A stretch of DNA of 63,591 nt from Welwitschia mirabilis (GCA_051453625.1 JBOZIK010000001.1:112961601-113025191); one strand, 5' to 3'; positions 22,893 to 34,389 are shown, numbered from the stretch's first letter. Made by a program: numbers and translations. The notes: generated from the letters alone by a model not told the origin.

Positions 22893-23675
22893 NNNNNNNN
22901 NNNNNNNNNNNNNNNNNNNNNNNNNNNNNNNNNNNNNNNNNNNNNNNNNNNNNNNNNNNNNNNNNNNNNNNNNNNNNNNNNNNNNNNNNNNNNNNNNNNN
23001 NNNNNNNNNNNNNNNNNNNNNNNNNNNNNNNNNNNNNNNNNNNNNNNNNNNNNNNNNNNNNNNNNNNNNNNNNNNNNNNNNNNNNNNNNNNNNNNNNNNN
23101 NNNNNNNNNNNNNNNNNNNNNNNNNNNNNNNNNNNNNNNNNNNNNNNNNNNNNNNNNNNNNNNNNNNNNNNNNNNNNNNNNNNNNNNNNNNNNNNNNNNN
23201 NNNNNNNNNNNNNNNNNNNNNNNNNNNNNNNNNNNNNNNNNNNNNNNNNNNNNNNNNNNNNNNNNNNNNNNNNNNNNNNNNNNNNNNNNNNNNNNNNNNN
23301 NNNNNNNNNNNNNNNNNNNNNNNNNNNNNNNNNNNNNNNNNNNNNNNNNNNNNNNNNNNNNNNNNNNNNNNNNNNNNNNNNNNNNNNNNNNNNNNNNNNN
23401 NNNNNNNNNNNNNNNNNNNNNNNNNNNNNNNNNNNNNNNNNNNNNNNNNNNNNNNNNNNNNNNNNNNNNNNNNNNNNNNNNNNNNNNNNNNNNNNNNNNN
23501 NNNNNNNNNNNNNNNNNNNNNNNNNNNNNNNNNNNNNNNNNNNNNNNNNNNNNNNNNNNNNNNNNNNNNNNNNNNNNNNNNNNNNNNNNNNNNNNNNNNN
23601 NNNNNNNNNNNNNNNNNNNNNNNNNNNNNNNNNNNNNNNNNNNNNNNNNNNNNNNNNNNNNNNNNNNNNNNNNNN
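22893..23675. other. Assembly gap, 783 N
   Basis: Unknown bases between the G2 protease and the pol linker. Confidence 0.99.
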
Positions 23676-23679
23676 GGAT

Positions 23680-23935
23680 TAAGCCTCTTTAATTTGGATC
23701 ACTAAATCTTTGATGACGCTTAAGGGTATCTCAACCAAAGTGCTTACCAACTCTAAGATAATCTGAGTAGGCTTTATTCTATCCGCTAAACCAAGTCTTT
23801 GGCAAATGTGTAGTGGCATGATATTAACACTTACTCTAATGTCAACTAAAGATCTCTTAATCTTTTTGTTTCCTCTAATGTAACATTCACTATTGCTATC
23901 CCTGGATCTTTAAATTTAGGATATTTTTATTGCAC
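23680..23935 (-). pseudogene. G2 aspartic protease
   Basis: The minus-strand frame reads FKDPGIAIVNVTL (about 23925-23885) and, after a stop, VDIRVSVNIMPLHICQRLGL (23846-23787), then IKPTQIILELV and IEIPLSVIKDLVIQI-like strands. This is the Athila/Tat protease layout (KDPG..., then D-L-G-A-S-I-N-L-M-P-L, then a second strand). The active-site Gly reads Arg (DIRVS, Asp at 23843-23841), so catalysis is lost. It sits directly after gag on the minus strand, as expected. Confidence 0.75.
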
Positions 23936-23989
23936 TATGTTTGTGAGGGATTGTGCTAGAAAGACTTTACTAAGAATAACTTGTTCTTA

Positions 23990-25800
23990 TTTTTCTTCCT
24001 ATTAAGTTCTTCCATAGTCTTCAGTACCCCAGATTTTGTTATAAAAGTTCCCAAAAGGTTAATTTTATACTTACATTTTTCATTAAAGCTTTAAGATGTT
24101 CATTGAAAATTGAATTATTATTAAGTCTGTCAAGCAAAGGGGTAGCTCGTTGCTTTTGTAAAGAATTTTTATTTTTATTTTTATTTTTACCAAGAGAATG
24201 AAAGTTATAATCTTTTAATATTTCAATGTCCTCATCTTTATCATCCTCTTAAGTGTCATTTTGGAATGTTAATGCTTCACAAGGAGGAGGGTTTACTTCA
24301 TGTCCACTACTTGTTACAATCTTACAATTCTTTCTTATTTTGTTAGGGTTTGGTAAATGTTGTATTGTAAGTGTTCCCTATGGTCTTTAGTTTGTCAACA
24401 TCTGCTCAGTTGTTAAGTTGGAATTTGTTATTTCTTGTGATTTTTAAAATTCATCCAAAAAATTNNNNNNNNNNNNNNNNNNNNNNNNNNNNNNNNNNNN
24501 NNNNNNNNNNNNNNNNNNNNNNNNNNNNNNNNNNNNNNNNNNNNNNNNNNNNNNNNNNNNNNNNGTTAAGTTGGAATTTGTTATTTCTTGTGATTTTTTA
24601 AATTCATCCAAAAAATTTATGAATGAATCATTGGGATGTTGAAAATTTGATAAACTTGATTAAAAATTTGAATTTTGGAATTGATATTTGAAAGGTTGAA
24701 AATTCTTTTAAAAATGTGTATTCAACCTAGGTTGTGCCTAATTTTAATATTTAAAGTTTAGAAATGTTTAATTGAAAGTGTAAACTTCTTCACGTATTTT
24801 CTTTTGTTATGTTGGTAAATGTGGACAATCCTTGGTGATATGATAATTATCCTCACATAAGTCACAATTTAGCATAACATTCCTTTTAGTTACTGATTTG
24901 GCATCTAAAATAATTTCAGTGTATTTTTCCAGGCTTTTATAAAATCTTTAATTAAGTTTGTAGGGTTGTATTCTACTTCTTTATCTTGTTTAACCTCTTT
25001 CAAATCTTTAATGAGTTATCCTGTAGTGCAGTTTTCCTTTAATGTTGACCAAGTTTGTCTTATTTCCACAAGTTCCTCTAATATTTTCCTAGTATTTTCT
25101 AATTTGAGATTTATAAGATTTCCACCATAAGAGAAATCTACAAGTTATTTTGTGTGGTGGTCTAACTCGCTATAAAAGTAGTCAACTAATTCTTAACTAA
25201 TTCTTCTTATGAAAAAACATCTACCTAATTAGAATGGATTTCTATACCATTTATATGTGAAAGTATAGTCCTAATTTGGTTGTTGTTGAGAATTTATTAC
25301 TTCCTTTTTCCTTTTTATAATGGTTTCTTCATTCATAAATCTTTTAATAAAAGTTTTTTGGACTTGATATCAAGATTTTAAACTTTTATGGCAGATAGTT
25401 TTTAATGAATTTTTATCTCTTCCTCTCAAAGTTATGGGAAACATTATCATGTGCATTCTATCACTAATCTTTTTCTTTCCATTTCTGGAAGTAAGGATTA
25501 ATTATTCTATATCTACAATGTATTGAAGGGAATCTTCATCGTATTCACCGCTAAAAGTTAGGCAGACATTTAGGTTATTTTAATTTAACATTATCTCCTA
25601 GGAGTAAATCAAAAGAAGTTTGAATCTCTTATTTCTTATTGGATAGTAATTCCCTCAAGGTAAGGTTTGCATTAGAACTAGGAGTAAGAAACCCTATAAC
25701 TTGCTTTTGTTTTTGGATAGTTTTTGACATTGTAAACTGATTTTCTCCTTCTAAATTTTCTTCTATGAGATCTCATTCAAACAAAAAATGGAAGGAATAT
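23990..25800 (-). pseudogene. G2 gag with an intact CCHC zinc knuckle
   Basis: Minus-strand landmarks in order: a TLRGRDKNSLKTI-type capsid segment (about 25425-25380), FIKRFMNEETI (about 25350), a tryptophan/tyrosine segment TYKWYRNPF (about 25250), and VDFSYGGNLINLKLENTRKI (25146-25087). The latter corresponds to the VDxxxGGxxxxK motif of Athila/Tat gag. Near 24868-24822 NCDLCEDNYHITKDCPH preserves all four CCHC ligands. The rest is Asn/Lys rich with many stops. Gag coats the RNA. A 100-N gap at 24465-24564 carries the same sequence on both sides. Confidence 0.75.
24465..24564. other. Assembly gap, 100 N, with duplicated flanks
   Basis: The sequence before the gap, from GTTAAGTTGGAATTTG to the final AAAAAATT, is repeated almost exactly after it. 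The contig ends therefore overlap and the gap is probably not real. Confidence 0.95.
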
Positions 25801-25988
25801 TATATGCATGTGAATATTTCATTTTTGCTTTGGTTTTGAGATTTACCAGTCCTTCTCTAATGTTTTTCTCTATCAATGGCCTTTTATATCTATTTTCTAG
25901 ATTAACCTTGTCATAATATCCTAAACATAGAAAACAATAGAAAACAAGATTAAAAATAATAGATTGTTGTCTTGAATTTCATGGGTAT

Positions 25989-27370
25989 TATTAGATTATG
26001 TTTTGCTAATTGATGTCAAACTAATGTCCTTTATATAGCCAATGTTGTATATTTTATGTAGAAGATATTAATATTTTTGTAAGTTGAAAGATGGAACTAA
26101 AATATGCACCAAAAACCTATTTATTCATTCATTCACCAGAGGGATCAATCAGATCCTTAAGGGGTTGACTACACCTAAAGCCATCAAATGAAAGTGGGCT
26201 GCTTCCAGAGGGGTTGACCAGATTTTTATGCGATCAGCCAAACCTATAACTTGGAGAATCAGTGTCCCTAAATCAAATGGAAAGGGATCAACTAGATTTT
26301 CATGGGGTTGACTAGATTTAAGAACCTAATAGACAATATTCTTAGACTGAGAGATAAGGAGTCAACCAAACCAAGAATGGAGTTGACCAAACTGGGATCG
26401 ATCAGAACTAAATGGGGTCAACCAAACAGGAGACATAAAAACTTGAGGCAACTGAATCTTTCTCTCAGGTGACCTGTGTAACTAATGGTACCACATGAGG
26501 TTGAGCAGATTTTTATGGGGTCGACCAGACAGAGTAGAAAAGAAATTTTTTTAAATGTTATATATCCATTATCTAGCCATTAGGTAGCCATTTTCTAGTT
26601 ATTTATAGTTATTGGAGGTGTAATTAAAATGTACTAAACCTTAATAGCCTTCCATTATAAATAGCTAAGACATAGATAACTAATTAATCTTTTGGAACCA
26701 CTTTCATTCAACCTAATCTATTGGATCTAAAAGATCAAGCTGTGCTTTGGTGTTGCTGTCATTGTTTATCTTGGCATATACATTCTTGACTAGAGGAGAT
26801 CTACTATTAGCATACTTACTTCATTCAAAGTCAAATCTAGAGCTTCATTGATTGTACTTCTACAGGAGGAGAGCATCATCTATTATACTGATTTTAAAAT
26901 AGTGATATTTGTAATTTTGAGGCATTACTACATCACTACTCAGATTGCTAAAGGTTGAGACTAAACCTTAAAAAGTCTGTTGTCAAACATTAAAACTAAT
27001 CCTTAAAAGATCTGTTCTATAGGTTGAGACTTAGCCTAGAAAAGTCCATTTGTAAAGGTTATAGGTGAATCTAAAATACCTTGTAAAGTAACAGAGATTC
27101 GAGATCTATCTTGGAAGAAGCTGATCATTGAGAGTGGAGGAGGGGAGTTTCCCAAATCACTATAAATTTGGTTTGCATCAAAGTGATAATTTGTGCTTTC
27201 TATTTTAATTCTTTATTTTTAGTATTTTATCATCTTGAGCACTTCCTAGAATAATTTAGTTAATGTATGCAAGTTCAGTTTAAGATTGTTTTTTCTCAGA
27301 TTAATTGTTGAAATTTTAAAAGAACCTATCCACCCCCCTCCCCCCCTTTCTAGGGTTCTCGATCCTATTA
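25989..27370 (+). repeat. Ty1-copia LTR copy A
   Basis: Begins TATTAGATTATGTTTTGC (the B copy reads TGTTGGATTATG) and ends GATCCTATTA. It is colinear with copies B (34390) and C (36930). It contains 12 variants of GGGGTCGACCAGA between 26141 and 26530. The left flank GGTAT resembles the right flank of copy C (GGGAT), as if A and C are the outer ends of one insertion. No tRNA primer site follows; LINE sequence abuts directly. Confidence 0.85.
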
Positions 27371-29714
27371 CTTAATTCCTTTAATTTCATTTCTGCTTAG
27401 TATTTCCTATAATAGATCCATCATGAACAAGAATATGTAAGGAGATAAGGGATTCCCTTGTCTGAGACCTCATTCTACCATAAAGTACTTGGATCTACTA
27501 TTATTAATCTTAAGGTAAGATTTAGCTAAAGCCTACATGTCCATCCATAAATTTACCACATCTTCAATAAATCTAATTTTTCTAAGGATGATCCCTAAGG
27601 CACTTTAGCTAACTATGTCATAAGCCTTAGCTATGATGATCTTGATGAACATCAGTGGAAATTTATGTTTTTTAACAAAATGGATGATTTCATAAGTGAG
27701 TAAAATTTGGTCATGGATGTACCTAAAGCAGGTAAAGCTAGCCTACTTTGGAGAGATGGCATTGGGCACTTAGAAGGCGATACAGCTAACCATGATCTTT
27801 GCAAAGATTTTGTAATATAAATTACATATTCTAATTGATCTATAATCACCTAGGCTATTGGTGTTTCTTTTCTTTAAAATAATTACAATTTTGGTCCTGC
27901 TCATATCTGTTGGAATTCTTTTACTTATGAAAGTCTTCTACATGACATCCCTAATGTCTTCTCCTAGGATAAGGAAAGTAGACTTTAAAGAGCTTTACGT
28001 ACCAACCATCTAGCCCCAGGGCTTTGTTATTATTCATGGATTTAATGGCTTTACTTATGTCTTCTCTATGTATAGGTTTATTTAAGCCTTTGTTTTATAT
28101 CTTTTGACTTATAACAGTCAATAAGACGGTGTTGATATCCTCCCATTTCCATATGATCCTTAGTTGTTTCTTCATTTCCATTTCAATATCCTCTTCTCTT
28201 TATAGGACTCTATTTTTCACCTTAAGTTTTATGATCTTATTATACATTTTGTATTACTTCACAGAATTTTGTGTGTTTTTGTTCTTCCTGTAGCCATTTA
28301 ATTCTAGATATTTCTCTCTAATACTGTTTCTTATTTATAGTAATTTTTTGAAGCTTTTGAAGGTAAATATACTCTTGGCATCTAAGGTTGTATTGATTTC
28401 CTCCTTATTCTTGTTTGGTCTAGTTCTTCTATAGTTCCCTCTCAAACTCTTTACAAGAATCGACTCTCATCTTATCCTTTTTTCTCCAACTTTTCATCAA
28501 GTTTTTGAAAGTGTTCAAACCTTTGCACATGAAATTAATTAGTCATCCCTACTCAAAATCGGATAAGTCTATGATCTGATGCCATTTTATTAAGATCCTA
28601 GCCTCAATCACATCTTATTATTGATCTCTCTTCCAATCATAATTTTGTCTATTTTAAACATAATTAGATTGTTGTGATCCCTTTTATTTAATCATATGTA
28701 ATTACATGTCATGATTAGGATATTGGTTAAGTATTCTTGCATCATAAAATCTTTGAGAATATCTTCTTCTCTACTATTCTAATTACCCCTACTTGATTTT
28801 TCCCATTTGTAAATGTACTAGTTACCACTATCCATCCATTCTTATTTGTAATTGTATTAAGTAGTTTCTTAAATACTTGGTCATTGTTCATATTACTTTG
28901 TAAATTATAAATGATTGTAATGACCCAATCCTCCTCCTTGAGATAAACTGAGATGTAGTGATGACCTTTATTAATTAGCTTGGTATTATTTATGGTCAAG
29001 TTTGTTATCCATCTTGACTTTTCTTATGCTCTTATGACAAAGATGTTCTAGTCCTGCTAGTACTGTCCCAAGTCTTTCACTACTCATTTTTATTCTTTTA
29101 AGCAAACTAGTTTAATGTTATTATGCCCCTTCTTAGGAGTACCTAAACCTTTTTTAATGTTTCTTCTATTTTTGCTTAAGAATTATTTGCCATGCTCTTT
29201 ATGGTATCCTTGTTCCTAAGCACTTTATTACATGGTCCCCCCTTAGTGTATCACTTGATGTCATTTGGTTGTGCATTATCCTCTCACTTTTTTGGTTGTT
29301 GGTTTCCCTCTTCTCCTTTGATTACTAATGATTGAAATGAGTTATAATTGGGGTTTTATTTCTTCTTTTATTCTTTCAGGCATACCACAGTGTTTTTTTG
29401 CATTCCTTTCTTTTTTCTTTTTATGCTAACAATCTTTTATCTTATGTCCTTATTTCTCATAGAAAGTGCATGCATCTTTCTTATCCTCTGCTTCCATCTC
29501 CTTTTTCGGACATTCCCCCCTAGAATGTTCTTTTTTCCCATAGTGAGAGCATAATTTCTATATTATTTAACATATTCTTCATAGATGTCCTAATTTTTAA
29601 CATGTTCCATAAATTACTAGCAAGTTTGCATACTCAGCTTCAAAGTTGCATTCCCTCAATTTAGAACAGAGCCTAATGCATTAGATTTCCTTCTCTCTCT
29701 CTAGACTTGTCCAA
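27371..29714 (-). mobile_element. Minus-strand LINE fragment: ORF1 zinc knuckles, endonuclease, partial reverse transcriptase
   Basis: Read on the minus strand from the gap at 29715. Two CCHC-type knuckles come first: C-SH-Y-GKKE-H-SRGE-C ending near 29509, then C-TF-Y-EK..GHKIKDC near 29480-29430. In both, the second Cys reads Tyr. Next is an endonuclease frame (28999-28742, 85 codons) with a WIVV segment where GDFN would follow. Reverse transcriptase blocks follow: DGWYVKLFK (about 28010), YRSIRICNLYYKI (about 27850), TYEIIHFVKKHKFPLMF (about 27710-27650) and GLRQGNPLSPY-like (about 27450). It stops before the catalytic box, so the 3' part is deleted at the junction with copia LTR A. Confidence 0.8.
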
Positions 29715-29814
29715 NNNNNNNNNNNNNNNNNNNNNNNNNNNNNNNNNNNNNNNNNNNNNNNNNNNNNNNNNNNNNNNNNNNNNNNNNNNNNNNNNNNNNN
29801 NNNNNNNNNNNNNN
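29715..29814. other. Assembly gap, 100 N
   Basis: A gap of unknown size that hides the junction between the minus-strand LINE and the copia interior. Confidence 0.99.
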
Positions 29815-29989
29815 GTTATTCTTCTTGATGATGATTTTTTTAAGTATGCCCTACTTAAATACTTGTGCTTTTATTTGAATTTGTTGGATAGCATATGATT
29901 ATATTTTTAAAAAAAATGCAGCTAGTGAAAACTCATAGGAATCAAGTGAAAGAGATAAAAGAAATGTTCAAGAACACAACAAAAAAAGA

Positions 29990-30530
29990 ATATTTTCTTT
30001 TATGACATTTGTTCCTCCATTGTAGGATATGCTAAACAAATTCATTCATGATGCACATGATATAAGAAATGAAGAATAAGAAGTTTGAAAGACACCTGTT
30101 AAGAGTTGTACCAAGAATGTAAGAAGCTAGATAAAAGGATTATTAACCTAAACAAGATTATAAAATCCCTCTCTAAAGAAAAGGAGGAAATGGAATCAAG
30201 CCTCAAAAGATTCAAATCTGAAAACTCAAATCTCACTTTTAAGGTAAAAGAATTGTATTATTTTGTTAATAAATTTTTAGGTGGATCTACCAAATTGAAG
30301 CAAATCCTTAGAGTTCAAAAACCTACTAGTAGTAAATCAAGCATTGGTTTCATCTCTTAAAAACCTCAAAAATAGCAAAATCAGGTAACCAATGATGGTA
30401 AGTTATCTTTAAAAGTTATTTGTCATTCCTATGGAAGAATAGACCATTCAAAACTCATATGCAATGTTAGAAAATTAATGTTATTTTCAAACTCAGTTTG
30501 TTCCTTTTCATTTAGATTATTCCTAAAGGA
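29990..30530 (+). pseudogene. Copia gag, coiled-coil and zinc-knuckle part
   Basis: An 84-codon open frame at 30106-30360 is a heptad-rich segment (LNKIIKSLSKEKEEMES...) ending FLGGSTKLKQILRVQKPTSS. This is the pattern seen after the knuckle region in SIRE-type copia gag. A knuckle at 30421-30462 reads C-HS-Y-GRID-H-SKLI-C with the second Cys replaced by Tyr. The N-terminal capsid part is missing, lost at the LINE junction or in the gap. Confidence 0.7.
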
Positions 30531-30599
30531 GGTGTACCACATAAGTCTAAAAAAACTATGTGAGTGAAATCTAATGAACTTAATAGTTTATTAATTCAG

Positions 30600-30960
30600 A
30601 CAGCTTTCTAGGTTTCAAATAGCACAAGCTAGTATCTTAATAGTAGATGTCCAAGGCACTTGACAGGAGATAAATCTAGATTTAAACATCTATAATACTT
30701 TAATGGAGGAGAAGTGACTTTCAGGGATAATGGAAGAGCAAGCAAAGAAGGAATTGGAAGCGTTAGAGAAGGTAACCTTCTTAGAATTAATGAAGTTTTA
30801 TATGTAAGTGGTTTAAAGCACAATTTACTAAGCAGTAGTCAAATATGTAACAAAGATCACAAGGTAGTATTTGATAAAATGAAATGTGAAATTGTAAATG
30901 GAAAATCGAATGATGTGATTCTTAGAGCTAGTAGGCTCGACTCAAACTCGAAGTCTAGGT
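30600..30960 (+). pseudogene. Copia protease
   Basis: The active-site segment at 30633-30659 reads YLNSRCPRH where copia proteases have LDSGCSRH. The catalytic Asp is Asn and the Gly is Arg, so it is inactive. It is followed by VTFRDNGRASKEGIG (about 30714) and VLYVSGLKHNLLSSSQIC (30795-30848), the conserved segment that leads into the integrase zinc region. The open part is 30714-30962 (82 codons). Confidence 0.85.
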
Positions 30961-32170
30961 AAAAAACATTATTTTCTTATAATGGTTAATGACATCTCTA
31001 GATATACTTGGATAACCTTTTTATGAAATAAGTATGAAGCTTATAAACATTGGATTAAAATTTGTAATAAGATTCAAAATGAAAAGAGGTATACTATAAA
31101 AAAAAAAAGAAGTGATCATGGTGGTGAATTTAANNNNNNNNNNNNNNNNNNNNNNNNNNNNNNNNNNNNNNNNNNNNNNNNNNNNNNNNNNNNNNNNNNN
31201 NNNNNNNNNNNNNNNNNNNNNNNNNNNNNNNNNNNNNNNNNNNNNNNNNNNNNNNNNNNNNNNNNNNNNNNNNNNNNNNNNNNNNNNNNNNNNNNNNNNN
31301 NNNNNNNNNNNNNNNNNNNNNNNNNNNNNNNNNNNNNNNNNNNNNNNNNNNNNNNNNNNNNNNNNNNNNNNNNNNNNNNNNNNNNNNNNNNNNNNNNNNN
31401 NNNNNNNNNNNNNNNNNNNNNNNNNNNNNNNNNNNNNNNNNNNNNNNNNNNNNNNNNNNNNNNNNNNNNNNNNNNNNNNNNNNNNNNNNNNNNNNNNNNN
31501 NNNNNNNNNNNNNNNNNNNNNNNNNNNNNNNNNNNNNNNNNNNNNNNNNNNNNNNNNNNNNNNNNNNNNNNNNNNNNNNNNNNNNNNNNNNNNNNNNNNN
31601 NNNNNNNNNNNNNNNNNNNNNNNNNNNNNNNNNNNNNNNNNNNNNNNNNNNNNNNNNNNNNAGTTCGTTAAGAAATGGTACGAACTATGTTAAATGATAA
31701 GGAAGTACCTAAATCTTTTTGGGCTGAGGTTGTTAGCACAGCATGCTATATTATTAACAGAGTGTATCTTAAACCTGGTACTAATAAATCTCCTTATAAA
31801 TTATAGAAAGAAAGACAACCAAATGTGTCATACTTTATAGTCTTTGGAAGTAAATACTATGTGCTAAAAGATAGAGAACACTTAAGCAAGTTTGAATCAA
31901 AAGTTGATGAAGCTATATTCTTGGGATACTCAACAAGAAGTAGAGCCTATTGTGTTTTCAACAAAAGAAACTTGACAATAAAAGAATTAATAAATGTGTA
32001 AATTAATGAAATTGATGCAAGAACAAACTACAAAGATGAGGAAGAGACCATAACCATAAGCATTCCCACATCAAATGAAGGTTCTACCAAAACAAATGAA
32101 ATTCAAGGCAAAGAAGGCACTCCAAAAAATCCTAACTTCTTAAAGATCATCCATTAGAATCTGTTATTAG
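30961..32170 (+). pseudogene. Copia integrase, interrupted by a gap
   Basis: Before the 528-N gap the core reads MVNDISRYTWITFL (about 30981) and IRSDHGGEF-like near 31105-31133 (here KRSDHGGEF), holding two of the three catalytic acids. After the gap it resumes with EMVRTMLNDKEVPKSFWAEV (31675-31734), ACYIINRVYLKPGTNKSPY, VFGSKYYVL and IFLGYSTRSRAYCVFNKR (31918-31970). The H2C2 zinc region upstream is degraded. Integrase inserts the element DNA into the genome. Confidence 0.9.
31134..31661. other. Assembly gap, 528 N
   Basis: Unknown bases within copia integrase; about the size expected for the missing core, so the estimate is plausible. Confidence 0.99.
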
Positions 32171-32189
32171 AGACGTTAACTCAAAAGTA

Positions 32190-33246
32190 AAGACAATAGG
32201 TTCCATGAAAAATTTGTATGCTCATGTTTGTTATGTTTCAAAAATAAAGCCTAAGAAATTTAAAGAAGCAGAAATTCATAAAGAATGGATGTTGGCAATG
32301 CAAGATGAGCTACAACAATTTAAAAAAAGTGATGTTTGGAAACTACTAAAGAGGCCGGAAGATAAGAATGTTATTGGAACCAAATGGATCTTTAAAAACA
32401 AGTATGATGAGGAAAACAATGTCATCAAAAACAAAGCAAGATTAGTAGCTCAAGGCTACAACCAAATAGAAGGCATTAATGTAGGAGATACTTTTGCTCT
32501 TATTACAAGATTGGATAGCATTAGAATGTTTTTTATCTTTTGCAGCCTTTAAGAACTTTAAAGTATATCAATTGAATGTAAAAAGTGCTTTTCTAAATGA
32601 TTCATTAGTTAAAGAAGTTTATGTAGAATAACCACAAGGTCTTATTAATCCTTATGAACCTGATCATGTGTATAGACTTAAGAAAACTTTATATAAATTA
32701 AAATAAGCATCAAGATCTTAGTATGAGAAGCTAGCTACTTTTTTAAATAAACATGGATATATTTAAGAAACCGTAGATAAAACTTTATTTGTGAAGAATC
32801 TGAAAAATGATTATATTATTACATAGATTTATGTATATGATATTATTTTTGGTGCCTCAAATGAAAATTTATTAAAAGAATTTGCAAAAACTATGATAAA
32901 TCAATTTGAAATGAGCATGCTTGGTGAAGTTAAAATGTTTTTTGGACTTTAGATTAAGAAATCCTAAGATGGAATATTTATCTGTCATTCCAAATATGCA
33001 AGAGATTTAATCAAATGATTTGGTTTAGAAAATGCAAAAACAATTAATACTCCTATATCTACATCATGTAAAGTAAGTTTGGATGAAAATGGTAAATCGG
33101 TAGATCAAAAACTTTACAAAAGCATGATTGGTAGCTTATTGTATTTTACTTCAAGTAGACCAGATATTATGTTTATTGTTGGAGTTTGTGCAAGATATCA
33201 ATCCAATCCAAAATAATCGCATCTTCAAGTAGTAAAAATAATAATC
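32190..33246 (+). pseudogene. Copia reverse transcriptase
   Basis: A 115-codon open frame (32205-32552) contains EWMLAMQDELQQF, WKLLKRPEDKNVIGTKWIFK and ARLVAQGYNQIEGI, the standard copia RT N-terminal blocks. A one-base shift in a T run at 32529-32534 moves the frame. It continues as FKNFKVYQLNVKSAFLN, VYRLKKTLYKLK and the catalytic box at 32830-32841, which reads YVYD instead of YVDD. One metal-binding Asp is therefore Tyr. Then MLGEVKMFFGL and YKSMIGSLLYFTSSRPDIMF (33118-33177). The copy is inactive but well preserved. Confidence 0.92.
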
Positions 33247-33780
33247 ATGTATGTAAAAGATACATCTGATTATGGAATATGGTATCCTACCGAAACATCT
33301 TTCGATCTTATAGGTTTTAGTGATGCAGATTGGGCTGGATATAAAGATGATAGGAAAAACACAAGTAAAAATTGCTTCCTTCTAGGTTCATGTCTAATAG
33401 GATGGAAAAATAAGAAACAAAACTCTATTTCTCTCTCTACTGCAAAAGTTGAATATATTATAGTAGATATTTTTTGCATTCACCTTCTATGGATGAAAGA
33501 AATGTTAAAAGATTTTGGTGTTAATTTTGAATAATTTCCTATTTTTGGTGATAACACAAGTTCTATCAATATATCTAAAAATCTAGTTCAACACTCAAGA
33601 ATGAAGCATATTGAGCTTAGACATCATTTCCTTCAAGACCAAGTTGAAGAAAGACATATATCTATGAATTCTGTAACCACAGATCAATAATTAGTAAATA
33701 TTTTTACTAAAACCCTTGACTTTGATACTTTTATTCATCTCAGAAACGAACTGGGTGTTCTTTCACCATCCTATAGTTAG
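33247..33780 (+). pseudogene. Copia RNase H
   Basis: The 95-codon open frame 33247-33534 carries FSDADWAGYKDDRKNTS (33316-33366) with the first catalytic Asp, WKNKKQNSISLSTAKVEYI with the Glu, and then after a TAA GDNTSSINISKNLVQHSRMK with the next Asp, IELRHHFLQDQVEE and LVNIFTKTLDFDTF. These are the complete set of copia RNase H landmarks in order. Only single stops interrupt it. Confidence 0.92.
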
Positions 33781-34373
33781 TTGCAGGATGATCGACCAAA
33801 CTTGATATTTAGTCAACCGGAATAGGTTAGTTGATCAGTCTAATACTCGGTTTCCTGGTCTCTTAAGGTTCTGTAGCTATCACCACAACAAAACAGAAAA
33901 ATTGTCATTTCTTTTTACTATTATTTATGTTTTTATTTTTTGATAACTTCTGTGGCATTTTATCTATAAATTTTGAATATTTTGATATTCTACTTTGTCT
34001 TATTGTATGATTATAGTCATCAGTTGGTTTTCTTTTAGAATTATGATATGACCCCTACTATTCCTTTTTATCTGACATAAAGTTTGGGGGATAAAAAATG
34101 AAAATTTTTACCACATGTCTATGGTTTATAACTCATTATTTCTCTATCTTTACTTTTTGCCATTGATGTCAAAGGGGTAGAAATGTAGTGTTTTCAAAAA
34201 TCTACATTAATTAAATGTGGTTTATTTCCCAAATTTTTGTTTTACATCTTTTGCTTTACTTATATGGCTTTGTGAAATGGGTAGTTCTTATTATGTCAAA
34301 TATTTCTGACTAGAAAAGAGCTTAAAGGTAAAATATTAGTTGATCTTGAAATCACTTGTTTGTTTGCCATCAA
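33781..34373 (+). other. Copia 3' untranslated region
   Basis: Non-coding. It begins with three more variants of the TCGACC-type motif (about 33788, 33811 and 33830), like those in the LTRs. The rest is AT-rich and leads to the polypurine tract. Confidence 0.6.
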
Positions 34374-34389
34374 TGTCAAAGAGGGAGAT
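34374..34389 (+). promoter_or_regulatory. Copia polypurine tract
   Basis: TCAAAGAGGGAGAT immediately before the LTR start TGTTGG is the usual plant copia plus-strand primer and fixes the 5' end of LTR B. Confidence 0.85.

Noticed and set aside
29348-29554. 68-codon plus-strand hydrophobic frame
   Set aside because: It is the antisense shadow of the LINE ORF1 zinc-knuckle region.
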